NCBI GenBank assembly: GCA_017443515.1
Contig: JAFRXM010000027.1
Span: 1-64,000 of the forward strand
Reading direction: 5' to 3'
From: Bacillota bacterium
GTDB lineage: Bacteria; Bacillota; Clostridia; Peptostreptococcales; Anaerovoracaceae
DNA: 64,000 nt
The translations under genes and the position numbers were made by a program. The notes beneath the pieces were generated by a model. The model was not told where the DNA came from, searched no databases, and saw nothing but the letters and a program-made list of their open reading frames with translations. Each line of letters starts with the position of its first letter. Positions within the stretch are counted from its first letter, which is position 1. Of the stretch, positions 39,450-47,449 are shown piece by piece.

Positions 39450-40106
39450 ATGGCAGGAAACTACGAAAAAATGGAGCAGGACGCGCGGGACATCTTCCTG
39501 CGCGCCGACCAGGACGCCATGATCAGGGCCTGGGATCTTGAAGCCGACGAAGAGCACATCTACGCCGACTTCTTTTCGCAGCGCCTTGCGATAGACCGCC
39601 GGACCGCAAAGATCACCGCCGAAGAAGACGGCAGGCTTCAAAGCCCGCAGAACCGCCGCCACCGCAGCACCACCGTAAACGAATCCATGATACTCTTCGA
39701 TATCCTCAGCCGCACCGGGCAGCGCCCCAAAGCCAGCGGAAACTGGGCGTCGATCAGCATGCTCGGCGGGGTAATAGGGCAGGGCCACGACCGCATCCTC
39801 AACCACCAGGAAGAAGCTTCAAAGTTCGCCGGGCATACCGAAGAACTGAAAAAAGCCTGCGAGGCTCTTGGGGGCGTTCCCGAAAGCAGAGCGGACGCAG
39901 GCTATTCATTCACAGTATTTAAGGATTTCAGGATGCTTTTCCAGTTCTGGGACGCCGACGAGGAGTTCCCGGCCAGCATCAAGTACCTTTTCGACGCCAA
40001 CGCCCTGCAGTACATGCACTACGAGACCCTCTGGTACGTTATGGGCGCCCTGTACGACCGCATCTGCGGCTGCTACAGTATGGCTTTGGCGAAGTCTTCC
40101 AGATAA
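39450..40106 (+). CDS. DUF3786 protein
   Basis: A 218-residue soluble protein matching the DUF3786 pattern: a short N-terminal region, then ILFDILSRTGQRPKASGNWA, FKDFRMLFQFWDADEEFPAS and LFDANALQYMHYETLWYVMG. DUF3786 proteins occur in anaerobes, sometimes beside corrinoid or metal genes; no activity is established. It is third in the operon after the GTPase and His-rich genes, 18 bases downstream, so it likely joins the same metal-handling unit. The ribosome site at 39450 is weak and ATG 39471 is an alternative. Its end overlaps the convergent mrp end by 34 bases. Confidence 0.8.
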   Translation: MAGNYEKMEQDARDIFLRADQDAMIRAWDLEADEEHIYADFFSQRLAIDRRTAKITAEEDGRLQSPQNRRHRSTTVNESMILFDILSRTGQRPKASGNWASISMLGGVIGQGHDRILNHQEEASKFAGHTEELKKACEALGGVPESRADAGYSFTVFKDFRMLFQFWDADEEFPASIKYLFDANALQYMHYETLWYVMGALYDRICGCYSMALAKSSR

Positions 40107-40891
40107 TTTGTCTTAAGATCCTCTATGCGGCCCCCGTCGACGGCCTGGGCCAGCTCGGGGTCTATCGGCAGCTCCGCTGTGTGCGGTATTCCGTACTGAA
40201 GCGCGAGCTTTTTTATGTGGCTCTCGCCGAAAGGCCTTAGGATCTTGCCGCAGTCGGGGCATCTTAAGTAGCTCATGTTCTCCACGAGGCCTATTACCGG
40301 GATGTTCATCATGTTGGCCATCTTTACGGCCTTTTCGACTATCATTCCGACCAGTTCCTGGGGGCTGGTGACCACTACTATGCCCTCAAGCGGCAGGCTC
40401 TGGAATATGGTGAGCGCCACGTCGCCGGTCCCGGGGGGCATGTCTATGAACATGACGTCCTCGTTTTCCCAGATGACCTCGGTCCAGAACTGCTTTACGA
40501 CGCCGGATATGACCGGGCCGCGCCAGACCACGGGGTCGGACTCGTTTTCCAGAAGCAGGTTTAGTGACACGACGTCAATACCTTTCTTCGTGACCGCCGG
40601 GATAAGGCCCGCCTCGCTGCCGTAAATCTTTTCCTTAAGGCCGAAAGCCGTTGGGATAGAAGGCCCCGTTACGTCCGCGTCCATTACGGCTGTCTTAAAA
40701 CCGTTCTTTGCCGCGGCGCAGGCCAGAAGGGCCGTCACCATGCTCTTTCCGACGCCGCCCTTGCCGGACATTACGCCGAAGACCTTCTTTACGCTTGATG
40801 CTTCGTTTAAATAAGCCCTGAAATCGGGCTCCTTGCGGTCACCGCAGTTTTCTACGCCGCAGGACCCGCAGTTATTGTCGCAATTTGCCAT
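40073..40891 (-). CDS. mrp: Mrp/NBP35-type Fe-S cluster carrier ATPase
   Basis: A 272-residue P-loop ATPase that carries Fe-S clusters to target proteins. The N-terminus has a Cys-rich motif (CDNNCGSCGVENCG) like the N-terminal cluster of NBP35. The deviant Walker A is VMSGKGGVGKSMV, then MDADVTGPSIPTAFG and MFIDMPPGTGDVALT. A C-terminal CxxC (LRCPDCGK) binds the bridging cluster. It belongs to a leftward group with the small membrane protein, DUF1934 and ddl. Together with nifS-nifU it covers assembly and delivery of Fe-S clusters. Confidence 0.93.
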   Translation of the reverse strand: MANCDNNCGSCGVENCGDRKEPDFRAYLNEASSVKKVFGVMSGKGGVGKSMVTALLACAAAKNGFKTAVMDADVTGPSIPTAFGLKEKIYGSEAGLIPAVTKKGIDVVSLNLLLENESDPVVWRGPVISGVVKQFWTEVIWENEDVMFIDMPPGTGDVALTIFQSLPLEGIVVVTSPQELVGMIVEKAVKMANMMNIPVIGLVENMSYLRCPDCGKILRPFGESHIKKLALQYGIPHTAELPIDPELAQAVDGGRIEDLKTNYLEDFAKAIL

Positions 40892-40901
40892 AATCGACCT
40901 C

Positions 40902-41021
40902 CTAGTTCCCCGCGATCAGAATTATTAAATAGTAAGCGACGCCGAGCACCATGATCCCAGCAAGGATCAGCGCCATCACGCGCACCGCCATTTTCTGTCT
41001 GTTTGCTTTTTTACTGGACAT
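40902..41021 (-). CDS. Small single-span membrane protein
   Basis: A 39-codon gene on the minus strand beginning MSSKKANRQKMAVRVM, with one hydrophobic helix (residues 12-37: MALILAGIMVLGVAYYLIIL). The ATG overlaps the end of the DUF1934 gene by 11 bases and a GAAGGGAAAAAAG site precedes it. Basic N-terminus and helix predict an N-in membrane peptide. The translational overlap and conserved-looking composition support a real gene. Function unknown. Confidence 0.7.
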   Translation of the reverse strand: MSSKKANRQKMAVRVMALILAGIMVLGVAYYLIILIAGN

Positions 41022-41544
41022 CTTTTTTCCCTTCGTTCATTATTCTTCTGGTGAGCTGGTCCAGAAGATCCGTAAAGCTCTCCTCTTTTTCCTCAGGTTC
41101 GGGAGCAAGGGCCGCGGCCAGCACGTCCCGGTCCTCCTTGGAGAGGATCTCTATGTCCAGCTTTTTATCCGCATCGAAGAGCCCCTTGAGGCTGATCGAG
41201 TAGTCTATCGACAGCTTGTCGCGCTCATCGCTGGGCAGGTTGAGGCCGGAGATGCTGTTGGTGAGTATCTCCATAGCAACGTTGCCATAAGGCGTAGCGT
41301 ACAGCCCGTGCATGCGGCGGCCTTTTTCAAAGACTATCTCGGTGTTGTCCGAGATGTTTTCGCCTGTGCGCTTCATGCGGACTCGGGTGGGGGTGATGGT
41401 AAGGCTCGTGGTACAGCCCTCCATGCCCGAAAGCTCCGTTTCCTCGTACTGGATGAGGGTCGTGTTGCCCTTGGCCCAGAAACGCCCTTCGGTGGTGAAC
41501 TCTATGCCGTCGTTATCCTTTATTCTTAGAATTATATCTTTCAT
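41011..41544 (-). CDS. DUF1934 (YwiB-like) beta-barrel protein
   Basis: A 177-residue protein matching DUF1934, a calycin-like small beta-barrel family of Bacillota. Strands such as EFTTEGRFWAKGNTTLIQYE, ETELSGMEGCTTSLTI and VRMKRTGENISDNTEIVFEK and the MHGLYATPYGNVAMEILTN segment fit. The C-terminal 40 residues are an acidic helical tail. It starts inside the ddl 3' end (32-base overlap), indicating translational coupling with cell-wall synthesis; no biochemical role is established. Confidence 0.82.
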   Translation of the reverse strand: MKDIILRIKDNDGIEFTTEGRFWAKGNTTLIQYEETELSGMEGCTTSLTITPTRVRMKRTGENISDNTEIVFEKGRRMHGLYATPYGNVAMEILTNSISGLNLPSDERDKLSIDYSISLKGLFDADKKLDIEILSKEDRDVLAAALAPEPEEKEESFTDLLDQLTRRIMNEGKKDVQ

Positions 41545-42583
41545 ATCCTAGCTGTATGAGTCTTTCTACTATTTCCGTATAGCTCATCCCGGCGGCCTGG
41601 AACAGCATGGGGAACATGCTGATGCTCGTAAAGCCGGGGATGGCGTTGATCTCGTTGATGTAGATCTCCTGGGTGTCCTTGTCCATCAGGAAGTCCACGC
41701 GCGAAAATCCGCTGCAGCAGCAGGCCTTGTAGGCTCTTCTGGCTTGCTCTTTGATGGTCTCGGCCTGGTCTTTGGTGATGTTGGCGGGGACCAGGGTCTT
41801 GCTTTCTGCGTTGCTGTACTTTGCCTCGTAGTCGTAGAACTCGGCGGCGGGGATGATCTCGCCTACGGCGGAGGAAACGAGCTGCTCGTTGCCCATGACG
41901 CCGGTCTCGAGCTCGCGGGCGTTGATGCCCTGCTCCACGACGATGCGGGTGTCGTACTTTGCGGCAAGTACCAGGGCGTCGTGAAGGCCTTCCGGAGCCG
42001 CTACCTTAGTGATTCCAACGGATGAACCCATGTTGGCCGGCTTTACGAAGACTGGGAACTGAATTTCAGTTGCAATCTTTTTCTCTATTTCCGGGCCTAT
42101 CTGGTCTGAGGTGAATGCCACGTAGGGCGCCTGCTTAAGGCCTGCCGCGTCGAAGATCTCTTTTGCGACGATCTTGTCCATGGTGGAAGCGCAGCCCAAA
42201 ACGCCTGACCCTGCGTAGGGGATGTCTATAAGCTCCAGCAGGCCCTGCACCGTGCCATCCTCGCCGTTGGGACCGTGCAGGACGGGGAAGACGAAGTCGC
42301 AGATGTCCTTAAGGCTCTTTCCGCCGGTGCCGAAGATGGCGATGGAGAAGCGCTGCGGGTCCTTTGCCAGGTCCTCGCGGGCTTTGATCTCCCATTTGCC
42401 CGGCGCGATGTCTTCCAGCGGGCCCTCGTAGAGCAGCCATTCGCCGGCCTTGGTGATGCCTATGGTGATGATGTCGTACTTTTCTTTATCTATAGCCTTG
42501 ATGACCGATGTGGCCGATACGCGGCTTACTTCGTGCTCGCCCGACTTTCCGCCGAAAAGCACCGCAATCTTTGTCTTGTTCAT
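41513..42583 (-). CDS. ddl: D-alanine--D-alanine ligase
   Basis: A 356-residue ATP-grasp ligase that joins two D-alanines for the peptidoglycan stem. The N-terminus KIAVLFGGKSGEHEVSRVSA, the PVLHGPNGEDGTVQGLLELI loop, FVKPANMGSSVGITKV and the C-terminal SRVDFLMDKDTQEIYINEIN and IPGFTSISMFP motifs are all present. Sequence looks closer to the long Ddl/VanG-type group than to E. coli DdlB; the D-Ala specificity loop was not resolved. A VanH-like dehydrogenase exists at 59801-60784, but no vanX or second ligase was seen, so a normal housekeeping ligase is most likely. Confidence 0.93.
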   Translation of the reverse strand: MNKTKIAVLFGGKSGEHEVSRVSATSVIKAIDKEKYDIITIGITKAGEWLLYEGPLEDIAPGKWEIKAREDLAKDPQRFSIAIFGTGGKSLKDICDFVFPVLHGPNGEDGTVQGLLELIDIPYAGSGVLGCASTMDKIVAKEIFDAAGLKQAPYVAFTSDQIGPEIEKKIATEIQFPVFVKPANMGSSVGITKVAAPEGLHDALVLAAKYDTRIVVEQGINARELETGVMGNEQLVSSAVGEIIPAAEFYDYEAKYSNAESKTLVPANITKDQAETIKEQARRAYKACCCSGFSRVDFLMDKDTQEIYINEINAIPGFTSISMFPMLFQAAGMSYTEIVERLIQLGYERYNSKNKG

Positions 42584-42630
42584 GGCAGTGTACCCCCGAA
42601 AAATCTAATTAATACATTATACCACAGAAA

Positions 42631-42658
42631 CGGTGGAGAGGGACGGTTCTTCTCCACG
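42631..42658 (+). repeat. Dispersed hairpin repeat, copy 12 (5' of ddl)
   Basis: CGTGGAGA-type stem: GTGGAGA-GGGACGGTTCT-TCTCCAC, perfect 7 bp. It lies between ddl and ispE, facing away from ddl. Confidence 0.8.
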
Positions 42659-42663
42659 AAATT

Positions 42664-42738
42664 TGGAAATCAGGGACCGTCCCCGGGTTTCACTTGGGAC
42701 CGCCCCCGGGTTTCACTTGGGACCGCCCCCGGGTTTCA
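42664..42738 (-). repeat. Dispersed stop-codon repeat, copy 13: tandem array at the ispE end
   Basis: On the minus strand TGAAACCCGGGGGCGG-TCCCAAG is repeated twice exactly (23-base units, 42738-42716 and 42715-42693), then a third diverged unit with GGGGACGGTCCCTG. The first TGA is the ispE stop codon. Confidence 0.8.
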
Positions 42739-43626
42739 AAGAATTGTTCTGAACCGGCCTGTGTCGCCGATGGTGAAGTATGTGGGGCCGGCACCGCAGA
42801 GCATGAGGCCGGCCGGGGCGGCCTGCGCTGCTTTCCGGTTTTTGTCCATCCGGGCCAGCAGCCTTTCGGCCGGAGCCTGCAGGTGGTTTCCCATCAGGGC
42901 GCGCTTTTCGGCAAGCGTTTGAGCCGCCAGGAAGGCGCGGATGTCGTAGACGTGACTGCAGTCCTCGGGCTTAAGCTCGCGGTAGACAGACGCGGTCTTG
43001 TTGGGGATAACGGCGTCTGAAAAGAACAGGTCCACGCCGCAGTCGGTGGGCGCCGCGAATTCCAGGTCGGTACCGCGTCCGCTGGCGATGGCCGCCGTGT
43101 GCCCAAGCTGAGACGCGATACAGAACGGCACGTCGGATCCGAGCTTTGCGCCAAGGGGCGCCAGAAGCGCAAACAATGCATCATTTTTTGCGGCAGAAGC
43201 ACCGGGATCGTTCGCCGCGAAGCAGTCCGGCCCTTTCATAAGGTCCCACAGTTTTGCCAGCCCTATCATTACTGACGCGGCGTCAGCAGAGCCTCCGGCA
43301 AGGCCTGCGGCCGCCGGAATGTGCTTTTCTATTAAGATGCGTACGCCGCGGACCGCATTTCCTTCAAGCTTTTGCGGGGCAAACGTTTCTGCCATCAGCA
43401 CCGCAGCCTTCCATGCAAGGTCCTTTTCGCCGTACTCGAGGTCCGCGGGGCGAAGCAGCCAGCCCTCTTCGCCGGGCCTCCGGTCTGCCGGATCCAGGGC
43501 TTCTACAGTCACCACGTCGCACAGCGAGATCGCCTGCATCAGCATCAGCACCTCGTGATAGCCGTCGGGCCGCTTGCCCAGCACGTTCAGTATCAGATTC
43601 ACTTTTGCGTAAGCATTCAGTTTCAT
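42736..43626 (-). CDS. ispE: 4-diphosphocytidyl-2-C-methyl-D-erythritol kinase
   Basis: A 296-residue GHMP kinase of the non-mevalonate isoprenoid pathway. The start at 43626 (MKLNAYAKVNLILNVLGKRP) gives the exact family N-terminus; a longer frame extends through the promoter. The ATP-binding loop is PAAAGLAGGSADAASVM and the substrate region is DVPFCI. A TGGTATAAT extended -10 box ends six bases before the ATG, so the transcript probably starts at the A of ATG (leaderless). The stop codon belongs to the tandem repeat array. Insertions near residues 60-70 and 140-150 are slightly unusual. Confidence 0.93.
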   Translation of the reverse strand: MKLNAYAKVNLILNVLGKRPDGYHEVLMLMQAISLCDVVTVEALDPADRRPGEEGWLLRPADLEYGEKDLAWKAAVLMAETFAPQKLEGNAVRGVRILIEKHIPAAAGLAGGSADAASVMIGLAKLWDLMKGPDCFAANDPGASAAKNDALFALLAPLGAKLGSDVPFCIASQLGHTAAIASGRGTDLEFAAPTDCGVDLFFSDAVIPNKTASVYRELKPEDCSHVYDIRAFLAAQTLAEKRALMGNHLQAPAERLLARMDKNRKAAQAAPAGLMLCGAGPTYFTIGDTGRFRTIL

Positions 43627-43632
43627 GCGAAC

Positions 43633-43641
43633 ATTATACCA
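43633..43641 (-). promoter_or_regulatory. Extended -10 promoter giving a leaderless ispE mRNA
   Basis: TGGTATAAT on the minus strand, six bases before the ispE ATG. No ribosome site can fit between them. Confidence 0.65.
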
Positions 43642-43823
43642 CAAGTCAGCTGATTTGGGGAGCAGGGGCTGCCGATTTGGGGGAGCAGGCGCCGGAAAGC
43701 CGCTCCCGAGAGTTTTTCGCAGGGTATCCCCCCGCAAGGGTTTAACTGTGCGTCCAACTGTGGTAAAATATAAACAAAAAACGGCCGCCCCGGCGCGGCT
43801 GCGAATAAAAACGGAGGAAGACC

Positions 43824-44213
43824 ATGCATATCAACGACGAAATGACCCATACCCACAGCCACGAGCACACCCACGCTGACGGCACCACCCATACTCACGA
43901 GCACATCCACGACCACACCGAGGCCGGCCATACCCACGGTGCAGGTGAAGGTCACACCCACACCCACGACGGCAGCACTCACACCCACACCCATGACCAC
44001 GTTCACGGCGCTGCTCCCGAAGGAGCCACCGATCTTGAAAAGACCAAGGCGCTTCTTGCCTACATGCTGCACCACAACGAGCACCACGCCGAGGAGCTTG
44101 CGGGCCTTCTTGATGCGCTTCCCGAACCCGCAAAGTCCAGGCTCTCGCTGGCTATAGGCACTTTCGAGGCTGCCAACGTGGAGCTTAAAGAGGCTCTGGA
44201 CTGCCTGGAGTAA
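43824..44213 (+). CDS. His-rich metal-binding protein beside a CsoR-like regulator
   Basis: A 129-residue protein. Residues 1-68 are His/Thr-rich in HTH-type steps (HEHTHADGTTHTHEHIHDHT), a metal-chelating tail. Residues 70-129 (KALLAYMLHHNEHHAEELAG, then LEAANVELKEAL-type helices) form a small helical domain with further His. The start follows ACGGAGGAAG. The next gene, 33 bases on, encodes a CsoR/RcnR-type metal regulator that itself has a His-rich N-terminus, so both probably serve nickel, cobalt, zinc or copper homeostasis. No transporter is adjacent. Confidence 0.85.
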   Translation: MHINDEMTHTHSHEHTHADGTTHTHEHIHDHTEAGHTHGAGEGHTHTHDGSTHTHTHDHVHGAAPEGATDLEKTKALLAYMLHHNEHHAEELAGLLDALPEPAKSRLSLAIGTFEAANVELKEALDCLE

Positions 44214-44246
44214 AGGCGTCCGCGCACCCCAGCACAGGAGCACATC

Positions 44247-44591
44247 ATGGAACAAAATCTTAAGGAACACACCCACGCCGACGGGACGGTCCACACCCAT
44301 TCCGGGGGCGGGCATCCGCACAGCCACGTGCACGATCCGGCCGAGAAAAAGCGCCAGATCAACAGGCTCGCGCGGGTCATAGGCCACATGCAGCACGTCA
44401 GGAAGATGATCGAAAACGACGAGGACTGCTCGCAGGTCCTCATCCAGATCTCCGCTATACAGTCTGCGCTCAACGGCCTTGGCAAGGAGATCATCAACGA
44501 GCACATAACGCACTGCATCACGCACGCCATAGAAGAGGGCGACACTGCCGCGCTCGAAGAATTCCAGCGCGCGATACAGAAATTTATCTGA
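44247..44591 (+). CDS. CsoR/RcnR/FrmR-family metal-responsive regulator with His-rich N-terminus
   Basis: A 114-residue protein. Residues 33-114 match the all-helical DUF156 fold (QINRLARVIGHMQHVRKMIE, CSQVLIQISAIQSALNGLGK, INEHITHCITHAIEEGD). A Cys near residue 62 and a later His-x2-His-Cys segment supply metal ligands. The first 32 residues are His-rich (EHTHADGTVHTHSGGGHPHS), like the upstream His-rich protein, an extension not found in typical CsoR. Such repressors release DNA on metal binding. The metal cannot be fixed from sequence. It is followed after 18 bases by an M24-fold gene. Confidence 0.88.
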   Translation: MEQNLKEHTHADGTVHTHSGGGHPHSHVHDPAEKKRQINRLARVIGHMQHVRKMIENDEDCSQVLIQISAIQSALNGLGKEIINEHITHCITHAIEEGDTAALEEFQRAIQKFI

Positions 44592-44609
44592 ATAACGGAG
44601 GATCCGCAG

Positions 44610-45740
44610 ATGGACATCGTATCTGAACTCAGGCTAAGACATGCCGGTCTGGAAGAGATCCTGAAGAAAAGGGGCCTTGATGCCGCGCTCATAGCAGGAA
44701 ACAGCGCGGTGGGGCCTCTTGCTTTCGGGGCTTTCCGCTTTTTCACCGACTGGCGCTGCTATTTCGGCGTGCAGGCAATGGTGCTTGCAAAAGGGCGCGG
44801 GCCGGTAATGTGCATGGGCTCGATCCTGCATCGGCAGGGTCTTGAGGAGCGCGGTTTTTCCGACATCCGCGACGACGGACCGGTGCTCAAAAACGTCATA
44901 AAAGCCTTGAAAGAAAGCGGTTCGGTCCGCATCGGAAGCTGCCTTGACACGCTGCCGGCGGACTGGTACCTGACGATAGAAAAGGAGATCCCCGGGGCGC
45001 AGTTTACGGATATCTCGCAGGATATCTTTGCGCTGCGCACGGAAGTGAGCGACGATATAGCCGCACGCACCCGCAGGTCCGCTGAGATCGCCGACGAAGG
45101 TTTTGAAGCCGTATGCCGCCTCGTAAAGCTCGGCATGCGCATGATGGAGCTTCACGCCGCTATGGACCACGCCATGCTTAAGGCCGGCGCCGAGGAGGTC
45201 TTCACCCTCATGTCCAACGGCCGCTTCAGCTTCACCGACAACCGCCTGCCGAGCCTTCGCAGCTTCAACTACCCGGACGATCGCGTCATATCCGAGGGAG
45301 ACAACGTCGCCATGGAGATAACGCCGCGCTACAAGGGCTACTGGTCGCAGCTGGTGCGCACGATCTGCGTCGGAGAACCCAGCGAAGATATTGTAACTGC
45401 TCACCGGTTGCAGCTGGAATTGCTGTCTGAAGCGCAGAAAATGCTCACTCCCGGCACAAAACTGGGCGATGTGCTCAAGTTCCTGTGGTCCGCCACCGAA
45501 AAGATGGGTTACGTGCCGCGCATGCCCTTCGGTCACGTGCTGGGCCTGGATCTTGACGAAGCAGGGCGCGCTTCGCTGGACAGCCCGCTGGTCTTAAAGC
45601 CCAACATGACGGTGGTCCTGCACCCGACCATGACCCGCCCCGAAAACAGCTACAGCATCTTCTGGGGCGACACCTTCCTCGTAGCCGAAGGCGGCGGGGA
45701 GCGCATCAACCGCAGCACCACGGATCTGACCGTACTGTAA
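44610..45740 (+). CDS. M24-fold protein (pita-bread), metal ligands not conserved
   Basis: A 376-residue protein with the creatinase N-terminal domain (about 1-150) and an M24 pita-bread C-terminal domain. In metal-dependent M24 peptidases the ligands are Asp, Asp, His, Glu, Glu. Here the equivalents read Glu (VAMEITP), Gln (YWSQLVRT), His (PFGHVLGL), His (VVLHPTM) and Gly (FWGDTFLV). A binuclear metal centre is therefore unlikely, as in creatinase, which works without metal. It is followed 12 bases later by a paralogue with the same changes. It may hydrolyse a non-peptide amide or act as a heteromer. The start follows CGGAGGATC. Confidence 0.82.
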   Translation: MDIVSELRLRHAGLEEILKKRGLDAALIAGNSAVGPLAFGAFRFFTDWRCYFGVQAMVLAKGRGPVMCMGSILHRQGLEERGFSDIRDDGPVLKNVIKALKESGSVRIGSCLDTLPADWYLTIEKEIPGAQFTDISQDIFALRTEVSDDIAARTRRSAEIADEGFEAVCRLVKLGMRMMELHAAMDHAMLKAGAEEVFTLMSNGRFSFTDNRLPSLRSFNYPDDRVISEGDNVAMEITPRYKGYWSQLVRTICVGEPSEDIVTAHRLQLELLSEAQKMLTPGTKLGDVLKFLWSATEKMGYVPRMPFGHVLGLDLDEAGRASLDSPLVLKPNMTVVLHPTMTRPENSYSIFWGDTFLVAEGGGERINRSTTDLTVL

Positions 45741-45752
45741 GGAGGCGCCGCG

Positions 45753-46877
45753 ATGTACAGCAAAGAAGAAAAAGCAAGAAGACTTGCGGCAGCAGCCGCA
45801 CTCATAAAAGCCGAAGGCCTGCAGGCGATCTTCCTACAGGGCAACGGCACCGTGGGCGGAAACTCCCTCGGAAACTACAGGTATTTCGTGGACAACCGCA
45901 CGAATTTCTTCATAGCCTGCGCCGTCATAACCCCCGAAGGGCAGCTTCTGGGCGTCGTCAGCAGCGTCATGGCCAGAAACCACCTGGTAAAAGACTCGTT
46001 CGTGGACAACGCCATCATCAGCCCCGACAGGCTGGGCGGCGTCATAAAATATCTTAAGGAAAACGGAATGGACAAGGGCCGCCTGGGGGTGCTTTTGGAA
46101 GTCCTGCCCGCTTCGTGGCTGCTTCGCCTTCGTAAAGAGCTGCCGGAGCTTCAGCTGGTGGACGTTTCCGACGCGCTGTTTGCCATCAGGACGCAGCGCT
46201 CCGCTGAGGAGACCGGGACGCTCCGCCGCTGCGGGCGCATAGCCGACGAGGGCTGCAAAGCCTTTGAAAAAGCAGCGGTCCCCGGCGCCATGGAGCACGA
46301 AGTCGTGGCCGACACCATCGCCGCCATGCAGCGCTGCGGCTGCGACAATTTCTTCATGTTAATCGCTTCCGGCAGGTTTTCTGCCGAGGGCAGCAAGATG
46401 ACCACCCTGCACAACGCCGGGGGCATAGACCGCCGCCTGGAGGATGGTGACACGGTGTCAATGGAGATAACGCCGTATTTCAACGGTAACTGGACTCAGC
46501 TGGTGCGCACCGTAAACGTGGGCCGGCCCAACCCCGACGCGGACGAATTCATCCGGGTCACAAAGCTCGGTATCAGAGCCGCGGCAGCGCTCATAAAGCC
46601 GGGCGTTCCCATCTCGGAGCTGGTAAAAGCCATGCGGTCAGCCGTCGAAGCCGAAGGCTATAGGCTCGCCATGCCCTGCGGCCACATCTGCGGCGCGGAC
46701 CTTAACGAAGAGCGCCTTTCGGAGGACAACGAACGCAGGCTCCTTCCCGGAATGTGCGTCATAATCCACCCGACGGTGCTCAAAGGCAGCCTTAAGTCCG
46801 GGATCTACTGGGGGGAATCCTATCTGGTCACGGAAGACGGCTGCGAGTGCCTCATGCCGGAAAGCACAAAAGATTAA
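45753..46877 (+). CDS. Second M24-fold paralogue, metal ligands not conserved
   Basis: A 374-residue paralogue of the preceding gene, with the same two-domain layout. Corresponding segments are VSMEITPYFNGNWTQLVRT, CGHICGADL, VIIHPTVL and YWGESYLV, so the Glu/Gln/His/His pattern is shared, with Gly before a Glu at the last position. Conservation of the same replacements in both copies suggests a common altered chemistry, not decay. A TAAGGAGG site precedes it. The pair is probably co-transcribed with the His-rich and CsoR-like genes, although a functional link to metal is not evident. Confidence 0.82.
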   Translation: MYSKEEKARRLAAAAALIKAEGLQAIFLQGNGTVGGNSLGNYRYFVDNRTNFFIACAVITPEGQLLGVVSSVMARNHLVKDSFVDNAIISPDRLGGVIKYLKENGMDKGRLGVLLEVLPASWLLRLRKELPELQLVDVSDALFAIRTQRSAEETGTLRRCGRIADEGCKAFEKAAVPGAMEHEVVADTIAAMQRCGCDNFFMLIASGRFSAEGSKMTTLHNAGGIDRRLEDGDTVSMEITPYFNGNWTQLVRTVNVGRPNPDADEFIRVTKLGIRAAAALIKPGVPISELVKAMRSAVEAEGYRLAMPCGHICGADLNEERLSEDNERRLLPGMCVIIHPTVLKGSLKSGIYWGESYLVTEDGCECLMPESTKD

Positions 46878-46904
46878 AAACTCCTCCGGAAAGCGTTTTT
46901 ACTC

Positions 46905-46933
46905 TTGCAAAAGCGTTGTACGGAGGGTATACT
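46905..46933 (+). promoter_or_regulatory. Promoter of the YerC-like gene
   Basis: TTGCAA, 17-base spacer, TATACT (46928-46933). Confidence 0.7.
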
Positions 46934-46982
46934 TCAAATAGAACTTTTATTAATCGAAGTGTCATTTGACGGAGGCGCAGCG

Positions 46983-47276
46983 ATGGCGAAGATCATAAGA
47001 CCCGAAAGACTCCCCGAATTATATAAAGCGATCATGTCCCTGGAATCCGAAGAGGAGTGCCAGCAGTTCCTTGAGGATCTTTGTTCGGAGGCCGAGCTTT
47101 CCGCCATGGAGCAGCGCTACCAGGTGGCCAAGCTGCTGCTCGAGGACAAAGTCTACCTGGATATTCTGCTCGAAACAAAAGCCAGCACCTCCACCATCAG
47201 CCGCGTAAAACGCATGGTCACCGGCGGCACCGGCTGCATAAAACGCGTCATCCAGCGCGTCAACCCCAAAGAATAA
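46983..47276 (+). CDS. YerC/YecD-family TrpR-related DNA-binding protein
   Basis: A 97-residue protein of the YerC/YecD group in the TrpR superfamily. The pattern LYKAIMSLESEEECQQFLED, LSAMEQRYQVAKLLLED and TKASTSTISRVKRMV (helix-turn-helix) matches closely. Members are thought to be small helical repressors. The start at 46983 (MAKIIRPERLPE) follows GGAGGCGCAG; a longer frame upstream overlaps the promoter. Two hairpin repeats follow the stop. Target unknown; unlike TrpR, tryptophan binding has not been shown for the family. Confidence 0.88.
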   Translation: MAKIIRPERLPELYKAIMSLESEEECQQFLEDLCSEAELSAMEQRYQVAKLLLEDKVYLDILLETKASTSTISRVKRMVTGGTGCIKRVIQRVNPKE

Positions 47277-47281
47277 GATCT

Positions 47282-47321
47282 GGGACGGTCCCGTGAAAAA
47301 GGGGGACGGTTCTGGTTTTCA
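47282..47321 (+). repeat. Dispersed hairpin repeat, copy 14
   Basis: A partial GGGACGGTCCC at 47282-47292, then TGAAAAAGGGGGACGG-TTCTGGTTTTCA (47294-47321) with a TGAAAA / TTTTCA stem. It lies after the YerC-like gene. Confidence 0.78.
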
Positions 47322-47449
47322 TTTTGGTGGATATTGGAAATTGAAAGGAGGTTCCGGCCTCAGACAAACATCGGGCGGTACGGCAGAACAGGCCGGCCGC
47401 CTGCAATTTGTTTAAACCCAGACCGCCAGATTACCAGTAATTCCCAAAA

